DNA of 7,581 nucleotides from JBCCRV01 sp047619315 (GTDB lineage Bacteria > Myxococcota_A > Polyangia > Polyangiales > Houyiibacteriaceae). A program made the translations under genes and the position numbers. The stretch spans positions 1 through 7,581 of the forward strand of contig JBLHKB010000348.1 in the NCBI GenBank assembly GCA_047619315.1, written 5' to 3'. The notes beneath the pieces are model-generated. The model was not told the origin of the DNA. It saw only the letters and a list, made by a program, of their open reading frames with translations, and did no database searches. Below are positions 1-5,912 of the stretch, piece by piece; the first letter of the stretch is position 1, and the number at the start of each line of letters is the position of its first letter.

Positions 1-65
1 CGAGGCCGTGAACCGGATCACGAAGGATCATTCAGACACTCCTAGGAAACAAGACGCGGTCATGA

Positions 66-110
66 CGCAAAACAGCCGCTTCCCTGAGCGTAAGGCTCGG
101 GAAACGGCTG
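66..110 (-). terminator. Rho-independent terminator of sodB
   Basis: On the minus strand, an inverted repeat lies just downstream of the sodB stop codon. The arms are 73-89 and 95-110. They pair through CAGCCG/CGGCTG, TTCCC/GGGAA and GAGC/GCTC, with one mismatch, one bulged base and a 5-base loop. Directly after the stem on the minus strand comes TTTT, at 69-72 on the plus strand as AAAA. The stable stem followed by a short U-run is the usual intrinsic terminator form. Confidence 0.85.
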
Positions 111-128
111 CGCATGGCATCGTTCGCT

Positions 129-707
129 TTAAGCGAGGTTGGTGGACGCGAAGTCCCAGTTGACCAGCTTTTCCAAGTAAACGTCGATGAAACCACCGCG
201 ATTGTTGCGATGGTCCAGGTAGTAAGCGTGCTCCCAAACGTCGATCGTGATGAGGGGCTTGGCGCTCGTGGTCAGTGGGGTCTCGGCGTTGCCCGTCGTG
301 ACAATGGAGAGCTTGCCAGCGTCCTGGACGAGCCAGGCCCAGCCGGAACCGAACTGGCTCCCCGCTTTGGCTTTCCACTCGGCCTTGAACTTGTCGAAGT
401 CGCCGAAGTCGCGCGTGATGGCGTCCGCGAGGTCACCGGTGGGTGCACCGCCGCCGCCAGGCTTGAGCGAGTTCCAGAAGAAGCTGTGGTTCCAAACCTG
501 AGCGGCGTTGTTAAAGTTTCCGCCGCTCGCGCCTTTGATGAAGTCTTCAAGGCTCTTGTCTGCGTCAGGCGTGCCCTCGATGGCCGCCTTCAGCTTGTTC
601 ATGTAGCCCTTGTGGTGCTTCTCGTAGTGGAAGTTGAAGGTCTCCTCGCTCATGGCGGGGGCGAGGGCGTCTTTGGAAAAGGGAAGCGCTGGAACTTCGA
701 AATTCAT
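129..707 (-). CDS. sodB: Iron superoxide dismutase SodB
   Basis: This 192-residue cytoplasmic enzyme converts superoxide to hydrogen peroxide and oxygen. All four expected metal ligands are present: His27, His74, Asp156 and His160, the last two within DVWEHAYY. The second-sphere residues His31 and Tyr35 are also there. Gln70 in the AAQVWNHSFFW motif, together with NAETPLTT near the C-terminus, points to the iron rather than the manganese form. Length matches E. coli SodB (193 residues). I chose the ATG at 707, not the in-frame ATG at 749, because AGGAG sits 8 bases upstream of it and the homologous N-terminus begins there. No signal peptide is visible, so it should stay in the cytoplasm. The gene has its own terminator and a candidate promoter. 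Metal choice could also be cambialistic, which sequence alone cannot exclude. Confidence 0.97.
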   Translation of the reverse strand: MNFEVPALPFSKDALAPAMSEETFNFHYEKHHKGYMNKLKAAIEGTPDADKSLEDFIKGASGGNFNNAAQVWNHSFFWNSLKPGGGGAPTGDLADAITRDFGDFDKFKAEWKAKAGSQFGSGWAWLVQDAGKLSIVTTGNAETPLTTSAKPLITIDVWEHAYYLDHRNNRGGFIDVYLEKLVNWDFASTNLA

Positions 708-715
708 TAAAGTGT

Positions 716-720
716 CTCCT
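716..720 (-). promoter_or_regulatory. Ribosome binding site of sodB
   Basis: AGGAG on the minus strand lies 8 bases upstream of the ATG at 707. It is the clearest Shine-Dalgarno sequence in the window, and it decides the start over the upstream in-frame ATG at 749. Confidence 0.85.
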
Positions 721-792
721 TGAGAGTTAGTTCGCGGTCGCACAAACACAGGTGCGTGCCGAGAGGCGCGGCGACCATAGATCGCCTGGCTT

Positions 793-820
793 CATCTAGG
801 AACCCCTAGTGTCGCGTCAA
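793..820 (-). promoter_or_regulatory. Candidate sodB promoter with a palindrome in its spacer
   Basis: On the minus strand TTGACG (815-820) resembles a -35 box. It is followed after 16 bases by TAGATG (793-798), a weak -10 box. Transcription would start near 786 and give a leader of about 80 bases. An inverted repeat, CTAGG-4-CCTAG (796-809), covers the spacer and the edge of the -10 box, as an operator might. The -35 match is good and the -10 match is poor, so this is a prediction only. Confidence 0.4.
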
Positions 821-838
821 GCCGTGTGGTGAACCAAA

Positions 839-2317
839 TTAGCGAAAAATCGTGCTGAAGCGACCATCACGCGGGACATCAAATTCGGTCCCGGCTCGGA
901 CCACTGCGACGTTGTGTTCCTGCCAGAGGGGTAAAACAGGCAACTCTTCCGCCAGACGGCTTTGGACGATGGTGTAGGCAGCGCGTCTCAGGATCGGCTC
1001 CATCACTATCCGGCCCGCCTCGAGGGCAGCATCCAGGCGCTGGTCTCGAAGTCTCCAACGATTCGCCCCGACCTGGCCGTTTTCTGGGATCCGTTCAGAG
1101 GCGAAGAACCAGTGAAGCACATGGGGTTCGAACACCTCCGGCACCTGTAAATAGGTCAGATCGAAGCGACCCGCGTTGAGATCCGCGATCAGCGTCGCGT
1201 TTTCACTGGGCTGCACATCGACCTGAAGCCCCACATCCCGAAGCATGGCGGCGATCGCGCGACAGACACTGATGCGTGCTCGGTCAGAGCTGGTCCGGAG
1301 GACAAAGCGTCTGCCCTCAACACCACTTTGGATGATCAGCGAACGTGCCAAAGCGGCGTCGAATCGTGGACGCCGAAGATCTGCGTCGGCCCAGTGTCCG
1401 GCAGGAATCCACGACGATGCGAGCTCGGCGCGACCGCCGAGCTCGGTCTGCACAAGCAGCTGGGCGTCGATGGCATGGGCGATGGCGCGCCGAACCCGAA
1501 CGTCCCCAGCGGCACCCTCTAAGTTGAAGCCAAGGTAGCTCGTTCCGATGCCCGGAGCGCTGCGGACTTCGAACGCAGGATCGGCTTCAAAGCGCGGCAG
1601 CAACAGGGCCGTCACGCCGTTGAGGGCGATGTCCGCGCCCCCCGCTTCCATGCGCAGCGCGCGCCCGTTGTCATCGCGCACCACGATGAAGTCAATGCGC
1701 TCGGGCGCGCCCGCGGGGGCGTTATGCGTTCGTTCCAACACCACATGCGAGGAAGTCCATTCGACGAGGGCGTAGGGGCCTGCTCCCGCGAAGCTCTCAC
1801 GTTCGAGCGTTGGCCGCGTGGCATCCTCCGCGCGGAGAATCGGAAACTCGAGATCCGAGAGCACCGTCGCGTGAGGCGCCGCCAACACAAGCTCGACGCG
1901 GCGCTCACCGAGTGCACGGATGGACGAAAACCGTTCAAAAGTCCCTGCGTATGCGCTCCCAACCGCAGGATCTTTGACGCCCATGAACGTCGCGACGACA
2001 TCGTCTGCGTCGAGAGTGGTGCCGTCGTTGAAGCGAAGACCAGGCTTGAGCGTGATCTCCAAAATAGAAGGGGTCCGGAACCGATACGATTCGGCGAGAT
2101 CAGGGACGAGCTCCAAGGTCCTCGGATCGATCGTGAAGAGAGACCGGAAGATCAGCCTGGAAATCTTGAGCCCGTAGGGATCACGAATAAAGCGTGGATC
2201 CAGCGATTCCACCTCCCTTGGAATGACCACACGAAGAGCCTCTGTTTCAGGACCGGTGGGGGTGCACGAAAAGACGGCGATCGAAAGCCCCACGACCAGT
2301 GCTATACGGGCAAACAT
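839..2317 (-). CDS. Oligopeptide-type ABC transporter substrate-binding lipoprotein
   Basis: This 492-residue protein belongs to the extracellular solute-binding family 5 (DppA/OppA type). A short hydrophobic leader ends in VFSC, with Cys18 as the likely lipid-modified residue, so the mature protein should be anchored in a membrane facing the periplasm. The family signature follows at about residues 35-110: ESLDPRF, then a segment on the fragment rising to LVPDLAESY, then GLRFNDGTTLDADDVV. The C-terminal LPVLPLWQEHNVAVV stretch is also typical. Such proteins bind peptides, murein peptides, heme or nickel; the ligand cannot be read here. No permease or ATPase gene is adjacent, so it may work with a transporter encoded elsewhere or as a sensor. 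An in-frame ATG at 2356, with AAGGTGG 11 bases upstream, is an alternative start with a longer basic leader. No terminator is visible before sodB, so read-through is possible. Confidence 0.9.
   Translation of the reverse strand: MFARIALVVGLSIAVFSCTPTGPETEALRVVIPREVESLDPRFIRDPYGLKISRLIFRSLFTIDPRTLELVPDLAESYRFRTPSILEITLKPGLRFNDGTTLDADDVVATFMGVKDPAVGSAYAGTFERFSSIRALGERRVELVLAAPHATVLSDLEFPILRAEDATRPTLERESFAGAGPYALVEWTSSHVVLERTHNAPAGAPERIDFIVVRDDNGRALRMEAGGADIALNGVTALLLPRFEADPAFEVRSAPGIGTSYLGFNLEGAAGDVRVRRAIAHAIDAQLLVQTELGGRAELASSWIPAGHWADADLRRPRFDAALARSLIIQSGVEGRRFVLRTSSDRARISVCRAIAAMLRDVGLQVDVQPSENATLIADLNAGRFDLTYLQVPEVFEPHVLHWFFASERIPENGQVGANRWRLRDQRLDAALEAGRIVMEPILRRAAYTIVQSRLAEELPVLPLWQEHNVAVVRAGTEFDVPRDGRFSTIFR
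2303..2308 (+). promoter_or_regulatory. Candidate -10 box directly before the dacB-like start
   Basis: TATACG lies 7 bases before the ATG at 2316. A weak -35-like TCGAAA (2281-2286) lies 16 bases upstream of it. If used, transcription would begin at or next to the start codon and the mRNA would be leaderless, which would fit the absence of a Shine-Dalgarno sequence. The support is thin. Confidence 0.25.
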
Positions 2318-3734
2318 GCGGCTTGCTCTTTGCGTCCTCGTTTTTGCCTTCTCCATCGCGCCAGCGTCCACCTTGGCGCAAGGCGGGGAAATCCGCGAGC
2401 AACTTCGAACCTTGGTCGTCGACGCTGCTTTGGGTGAGCGCATCGGCATTTCCGTGGTCGATGTCGAGTCGGGCCGGGAAATCTTCTCGCAGCGTGGGGA
2501 TTTGGCGCTCAACCCTGCTTCCAACATGAAATTGGTCACGGCGGCGGCATCCCTCGTCGAACTAGGACCCGCATTCACGATGCGCACAGGTGTGTACGGC
2601 CACATCGAGGATGGCCGCGTCGCTGACCTGATCCTCCGTGGCCGTGGTGATCCGAGCCTGGACTTTGGGGCGCTCGCGGAGCTCGCCGATGCTCTGGCGG
2701 CGCGAGGCGTGCGTGCGGTGGACCGCCTCTGGGTCGACGGAAGCTACTTTGACGATCAGCTGCTGCCGCCTGCGTTTGACCAGCAGCCCAACGAAACCTC
2801 AGCGTTTCGTGCGGCCGTCAGCGCCGTCGCGGTGAACAGAGCGTCGTTCATTCTCCGCGTCATGCCAGCCCGCACCGTCGGTCAGCCCGCCATCGTTCGT
2901 CTCGCGGGCGCAAACTACTTCCAGGTCGATTCTCAAATGAACACAACCGACGGAGGAGCGCCAAACGTCATCGCATCACAGCGCCCAGGAACCGATGGGC
3001 GCATGTCCCTGACCCTTCGTGGGAGCGTGCCCAATGGTATTCTCGGCGTGAGCTATCGGCGCCGCGTCGACGACCCTCTCTTTCATGCGGGACATATTTT
3101 TGCCGAGGCGCTTGAGCGCGCCGGAATGGGCGGTCGAAGGACCGTCGCGACGGGAACCGGCCCGTCCGCCCTTCCCCTTCTTGCGTCCCACGAGTCCCAG
3201 CCTCTTTCAGCGCTTCTCCATCGAGTCGGCAAGTTCTCCGATAACTTCTACGCCGAGATGATCCTCAAAGTCATGGGCGCGGAACGAGGGACTCCCGGAA
3301 CCTCGGCGCGCGGAACTCAAGCGAGCCAAGCCATTCTCGTTCGTGCAGGGGTCGCTCCGGACGCAGCGACCATCATCAATGGCTCGGGGCTCTTCGACGG
3401 CAACCTGATTGCAGCGCGACACCTGAGCGCCCTACTCCGGTTCATGTACACATCACCGTCCTACCGTCCCGAATACCTTGCTCAACTCGCAATCGGCGGC
3501 ACAGACGGTACGCTTCGGCGCCGCCTGCGGAATCTTCCGGCGCCGCGGATTGTTCGAGCGAAGACGGGGACTCTCAATGACGCGATTGCACTCAGTGGCT
3601 ACGTCCTCGGGCCCACACCTGACAAAGTCTACGCGTTCAGCGTGCTGTGCAACGGTATCCGCGGCCGACAAGGCCAAGCGCGTAGGCTCGCCGACAGCAT
3701 CGTCACTACCATCGCTCAACACCTCCACCCATAG
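2316..3734 (+). CDS. dacB: D-Ala-D-Ala carboxypeptidase/endopeptidase, PBP4 type (peptidase S13)
   Basis: This 472-residue periplasmic enzyme trims or cleaves peptidoglycan peptides by an acyl-serine mechanism. The three penicillin-binding motifs are present: SNMK at 69-72 with nucleophile Ser69, SDN at 308-310, and KTG at 416-418. The gap of about 235 residues between the first two motifs is the insert typical of the S13 family, and the length matches E. coli DacB (477). Residues 1-21 form a Sec signal peptide with likely cleavage after TLA. I chose the ATG at 2316 because the signal peptide begins there; the in-frame ATG at 2223 would add 31 residues before it. No good Shine-Dalgarno sequence is visible. 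The start codon overlaps that of the divergent substrate-binding gene by two bases. A small membrane-protein gene follows after 9 bases, probably in the same transcript. Confidence 0.95.
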   Translation: MRLALCVLVFAFSIAPASTLAQGGEIREQLRTLVVDAALGERIGISVVDVESGREIFSQRGDLALNPASNMKLVTAAASLVELGPAFTMRTGVYGHIEDGRVADLILRGRGDPSLDFGALAELADALAARGVRAVDRLWVDGSYFDDQLLPPAFDQQPNETSAFRAAVSAVAVNRASFILRVMPARTVGQPAIVRLAGANYFQVDSQMNTTDGGAPNVIASQRPGTDGRMSLTLRGSVPNGILGVSYRRRVDDPLFHAGHIFAEALERAGMGGRRTVATGTGPSALPLLASHESQPLSALLHRVGKFSDNFYAEMILKVMGAERGTPGTSARGTQASQAILVRAGVAPDAATIINGSGLFDGNLIAARHLSALLRFMYTSPSYRPEYLAQLAIGGTDGTLRRRLRNLPAPRIVRAKTGTLNDAIALSGYVLGPTPDKVYAFSVLCNGIRGRQGQARRLADSIVTTIAQHLHP

Positions 3735-3743
3735 GTCGTTCTG

Positions 3744-4001
3744 ATGTTGAGATACATTGGCTATTCGCTCATCTACGTATTCGTCTACCAGCTTCGGGAA
3801 CACCTCTCGACGACGCAGTTCTTCATCGCGATCGGGCTGACAACCCTCTGCGTGTTCGGGCTCCACCGCTATCTCAAGAAGGGCGACGACAAGATCCTTA
3901 GAAAGGTTCAGGCGAGCCAGGACCGCTACGAGCACGCGCAAGAGATGAAAGCCGCCGAAGGTAAAAAGAAGTCCGAACTCAAAGGCACCGACGGCGAATA
4001 A
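3744..4001 (+). CDS. Small membrane protein of unknown function
   Basis: I do not recognise this 85-residue protein. The N-terminus (residues 4-17) is hydrophobic and aromatic. A clear membrane segment follows at about 25-40, bounded by HRYLKK, which predicts a cytoplasmic C-terminal tail by the positive-inside rule. Residues 45-85 are highly charged, rich in Lys, Glu, Gln and Ala, and likely helical, perhaps coiled-coil. The ATG lies 9 bases after the stop of the PBP4 gene, and the AGG overlapping that stop codon can act as a weak ribosome binding site at 8 bases spacing. The tight spacing suggests co-transcription and possibly a role at the cell envelope. A 162-codon antisense frame overlaps part of this gene, but it also runs through the PBP4 C-terminus and is not credible. 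Moderately sure that it is a real gene. Confidence 0.65.
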   Translation: MLRYIGYSLIYVFVYQLREHLSTTQFFIAIGLTTLCVFGLHRYLKKGDDKILRKVQASQDRYEHAQEMKAAEGKKKSELKGTDGE

Positions 4002-4100
4002 CGCTTCGCGATGACGCTCTCTGCGAGCCGGATGGAGTCACCAACACCGATACCTCGACGTCACCCGCAACGTCTTGCCCGACCTCGCCGAGAGCGCCTT

Positions 4101-4135
4101 AAAAACGAACGGGGTTGCCCGTGAAGGCAACCCCG
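4101..4135 (-). terminator. Rho-independent terminator of the sigma factor gene
   Basis: A perfect 10-bp stem, CGGGGTTGCC (4110-4119) with GGCAACCCCG (4126-4135), closes a 6-base loop. On the minus strand it is followed by TTCGTTTTT (4101-4109), a good U-rich tail. It lies about 65 bases after the sigma stop codon. The plus-strand side lacks a T-run, so any termination of the small membrane-protein transcript here would be weaker. Confidence 0.88.
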
Positions 4136-4161
4136 CTCTACCGATTTGCGCGTAGCGCGTT

Positions 4162-4191
4162 GGAATGAGACCGCCTAGGCCGCATCATTCC
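4162..4191. repeat. 30-bp imperfect palindrome in the sigma gene 3' region
   Basis: GGAATGA (4162-4168) and TCATTCC (4185-4191) are perfect inverted arms. The centre, GCCTAGGC (4173-4180), is itself a perfect palindrome. Twelve of fifteen pairs match overall. It sits between the sigma stop codon and its terminator, and could form a second hairpin in that mRNA or be a protein-binding site. No T-run follows it. Confidence 0.5.
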
Positions 4192-4201
4192 GTAGTTTTA
4201 G

Positions 4202-5545
4202 TTACTCTTTGATCTGCCGACGAATCTTCCCAAGTGCCTGCTCCTGGAGCTGGCGGATTCGTTCGCGAGAGAGATTGTACTTGTCGCCGATTTCCTTGAG
4301 CGTTAGCTCGTCCTCGTCGTCGAGGCCGAAGCGCCATCGAAGGATGCGAGCTTCCATAGGCGTGAGTGTCTCGAGGAGGCGCTGAACCTCTTCGCTCCAC
4401 TTCTGGCTTACGAGCTGCTCGTAGGGAGTAGGAACGTTCTCCTGCTCGAGGAAGTCGATGAACTTACGTCCGTCTTCGTCGTTGACGGGGCGGTCGAGGG
4501 AGAAAGGCGTCTCAGCCCAGTAGCCCTTGATCTTCTCGAGCTTCTCAGCAGCGATGCCTGTTTCTTTTTCAAGCTCTTGGGGCGTGGGCTCTTTGCCGGT
4601 ACGGGTGGCGATGGCCTGCGTGGCGCGGGCGACGCGGTTGTACGTGTCGAGCATGTGGACAGGGATACGAACAGCGCGGCCCTTGTCGGCAAGTGCGCGG
4701 CTGATGGCGTGACGAATCCACCAGGAGGCGTAGGTGCTGAAGCGGTAACCACGGTTGTGGTCGAAGCGCTCGACGGCCTTCATGAGGCCGATGTTGCCCT
4801 CTTGAATCAGGTCGATGAGAGGCAGACGGCCGCGGTTGTAGCGACGGGCGATGCTCACGACGAGGCGAAGGTTCGCCGCGACGAAGCGGTTCTTGGCGCG
4901 CTGCTGTGCACGACGGCCGCCGGCGACAACCTTGAGGTAGGCCTTGAACGCGGTGGTGATGCGAATCTCGTCACCGAGCATGTCGCGCTCTTCGGCGTAG
5001 TCACCGACGAGGCGATGAACCGCCTTGTCCGCTTCCTGGACCCAAAGACGGTCGCTGTCGTTCGCTCGAAGGAACTTCGAAAGCGATACGGAGAGCTCGT
5101 CCCACTTGGTCTGCTGACGCTTGCCGAGCTTGCCGCGCTTTGCGCTCTTGGCGAGCTTGCGAAGAGCTCCGAGGTCCGCATGGGGCTCCTCGACGTTCTT
5201 CTCGACGACCGCAGCCACGGTCTCGAAGCAAGGTGGGTAGCTGAAGAGAGCCTCCCAGTAGCCTTCCTCAAGCTGCTCGACCTGGCGTGCTGCTTCGATC
5301 TCTTCCTGAGGAGTCAGGACGCGGTGGCAAGCCATCTCGCGGAAGTAGCGGGAAAGAGTGGAGTCGCCGGCGCCTTGACGCTCGAGTTCCTTGAGAGCTT
5401 TTTCCGCTTCCGTGCGGGCCTTCTCAAGTTGAGCCGGGTTTGGCTCTTTCTCGGTGCTGATAGGCGTGAGCTTGTTCGCGACAGGAGCCTTCACTCCCTT
5501 GTCGTCTGTTTTTGGCTCTGATTCTCTTGCTTGTGCCTTGGCCAT
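4202..5545 (-). CDS. RNA polymerase sigma factor, sigma-70 family, group 2-like
   Basis: This 447-residue protein directs RNA polymerase to promoters. A lysine- and glutamate-rich N-terminal stretch (1-60) precedes region 1.2 (61-95, starting DSTLSRYFREM). A non-conserved segment follows at about 96-210. Region 2 (215-290) contains DLIQEGNIGLM and YRFSTYASWWIR, which open the -10 element. Region 3 covers about 291-345, the 3.2 linker about 346-375, and region 4 about 385-447 with the helix-turn-helix SRERIRQL (426-433) for the -35 box. The length and lack of region 1.1 argue for an alternative primary-like factor rather than the housekeeping one. His279 and Ser282 replace the Gln437 and Thr440 of E. 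coli sigma-70 that read promoter position -12. I chose the ATG at 5545 because upstream frame sequence looks non-coding; the ribosome binding site (GAG, 7 bases upstream) is weak. Confidence 0.93.
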   Translation of the reverse strand: MAKAQARESEPKTDDKGVKAPVANKLTPISTEKEPNPAQLEKARTEAEKALKELERQGAGDSTLSRYFREMACHRVLTPQEEIEAARQVEQLEEGYWEALFSYPPCFETVAAVVEKNVEEPHADLGALRKLAKSAKRGKLGKRQQTKWDELSVSLSKFLRANDSDRLWVQEADKAVHRLVGDYAEERDMLGDEIRITTAFKAYLKVVAGGRRAQQRAKNRFVAANLRLVVSIARRYNRGRLPLIDLIQEGNIGLMKAVERFDHNRGYRFSTYASWWIRHAISRALADKGRAVRIPVHMLDTYNRVARATQAIATRTGKEPTPQELEKETGIAAEKLEKIKGYWAETPFSLDRPVNDEDGRKFIDFLEQENVPTPYEQLVSQKWSEEVQRLLETLTPMEARILRWRFGLDDEDELTLKEIGDKYNLSRERIRQLQEQALGKIRRQIKE

Positions 5546-5641
5546 TTTTTCTCGTTTCGTCGGTCGTTGCCTAGAGTTAGCGCCTGGTGAACATCCACCG
5601 CTTGGCATTGCTTCCCTCAAAGGGCTTCGGGTTGTGGTTTG

Positions 5642-5666
5642 GGCAACCGACTGGGGGGTCGTTGCC
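5642..5666. repeat. Inverted repeat in the sigma gene leader
   Basis: GGCAACCGAC (5642-5651) pairs with GTCGTTGCC (5658-5666), giving nine base pairs with one bulged C and a 6-base loop. The right arm, extended to GGTCGTTGCC (5657-5666), recurs as a direct repeat at 5562-5571, just before the sigma start codon. It could be an operator or an RNA hairpin. Confidence 0.45.
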
Positions 5667-5796
5667 ACGCTGCGTCATCGGTGTCCCCAACTAGTGCATG
5701 TCGCGTGCCGACTTGCGCGAATAGGGTGATCATGCCAGGCACACCCTGTTGCGCGCCGCGGAAACCCCTGCAAGGGCGCGAATTTTCGTTTTTGTC

Positions 5797-5823
5797 GGGC
5801 TTTTTTCAAATATGAAAGAGCCC
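5797..5823. repeat. AT-rich hairpin between divergent genes
   Basis: The arms are 5797-5808 (GGGCTTTTTTCA) and 5813-5823 (TGAAAGAGCCC). They pair except for a small internal loop, around an AATA loop. Neither strand carries a T-run directly after the stem, so a terminator is unlikely. Its place between two divergent genes fits a regulatory site. Confidence 0.45.
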
Positions 5824-5912
5824 ACCAAGTGGCTGTTGGCTTGGTCACCTATGTCACGCAACCGGTAAGTGCAGTCGCCACCTCAAGGCAGAACTGGTGC
5901 TATGACGTTCTT

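Larger units (their letters stand above)
5546..5912. other. Divergent intergenic region with repeats
   Basis: These 367 bases separate the sigma gene from the exported-protein gene and must hold both promoters. I see no convincing coding frame or clear -35/-10 pair. There are several repeats: GGTCGTTGCC twice (5562-5571 and 5657-5666), an inverted partner of the second copy at 5642-5651, an AT-rich hairpin at 5797-5823, and ACCAAG-10-CTTGGT at 5824-5845. The 5781-5817 part is markedly AT-richer than the rest, as expected near a promoter. Confidence 0.6.

Noticed and set aside
39..50. CCTAGGAA shared between the left edge and the sodB promoter palindrome
   Set aside because: An 8-base match in two places is within chance, and the left copy has no dyad or promoter context.
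114..710. 198-codon plus-strand open frame opposite sodB
   Set aside because: It lies entirely antisense to a gene with all catalytic residues, has a low-complexity Val/Leu/Ala-rich product and no ribosome binding site.
2223..2315. N-terminal extension of the PBP4-type protein to an ATG at 2223
   Set aside because: It would place 31 mostly polar residues before a textbook signal peptide that starts at the ATG at 2316.
1724..2437. 237-codon plus-strand open frame across the lipoprotein and peptidase starts
   Set aside because: It overlaps two well-supported genes in other frames, and its Arg-rich product shows no recognisable domain.
3453..3941. 162-codon minus-strand open frame over the peptidase end and small gene
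   Set aside because: It would cover the conserved C-terminal part of the S13 enzyme and has no recognisable features.
4577..5521. 314-codon plus-strand open frame opposite the sigma gene
   Set aside because: Long antisense frames are expected from GC-biased third positions. The sigma protein is fully conserved on the other strand, and this frame has no domain signs.
5546..5668. N-terminal extension of the sigma factor to an ATG at 5668
   Set aside because: The added residues are Ser/Thr/Pro-rich and unlike sigma N-termini, and the region holds leader-type repeats. The ATG at 5545 gives a normal Lys/Glu-rich start.
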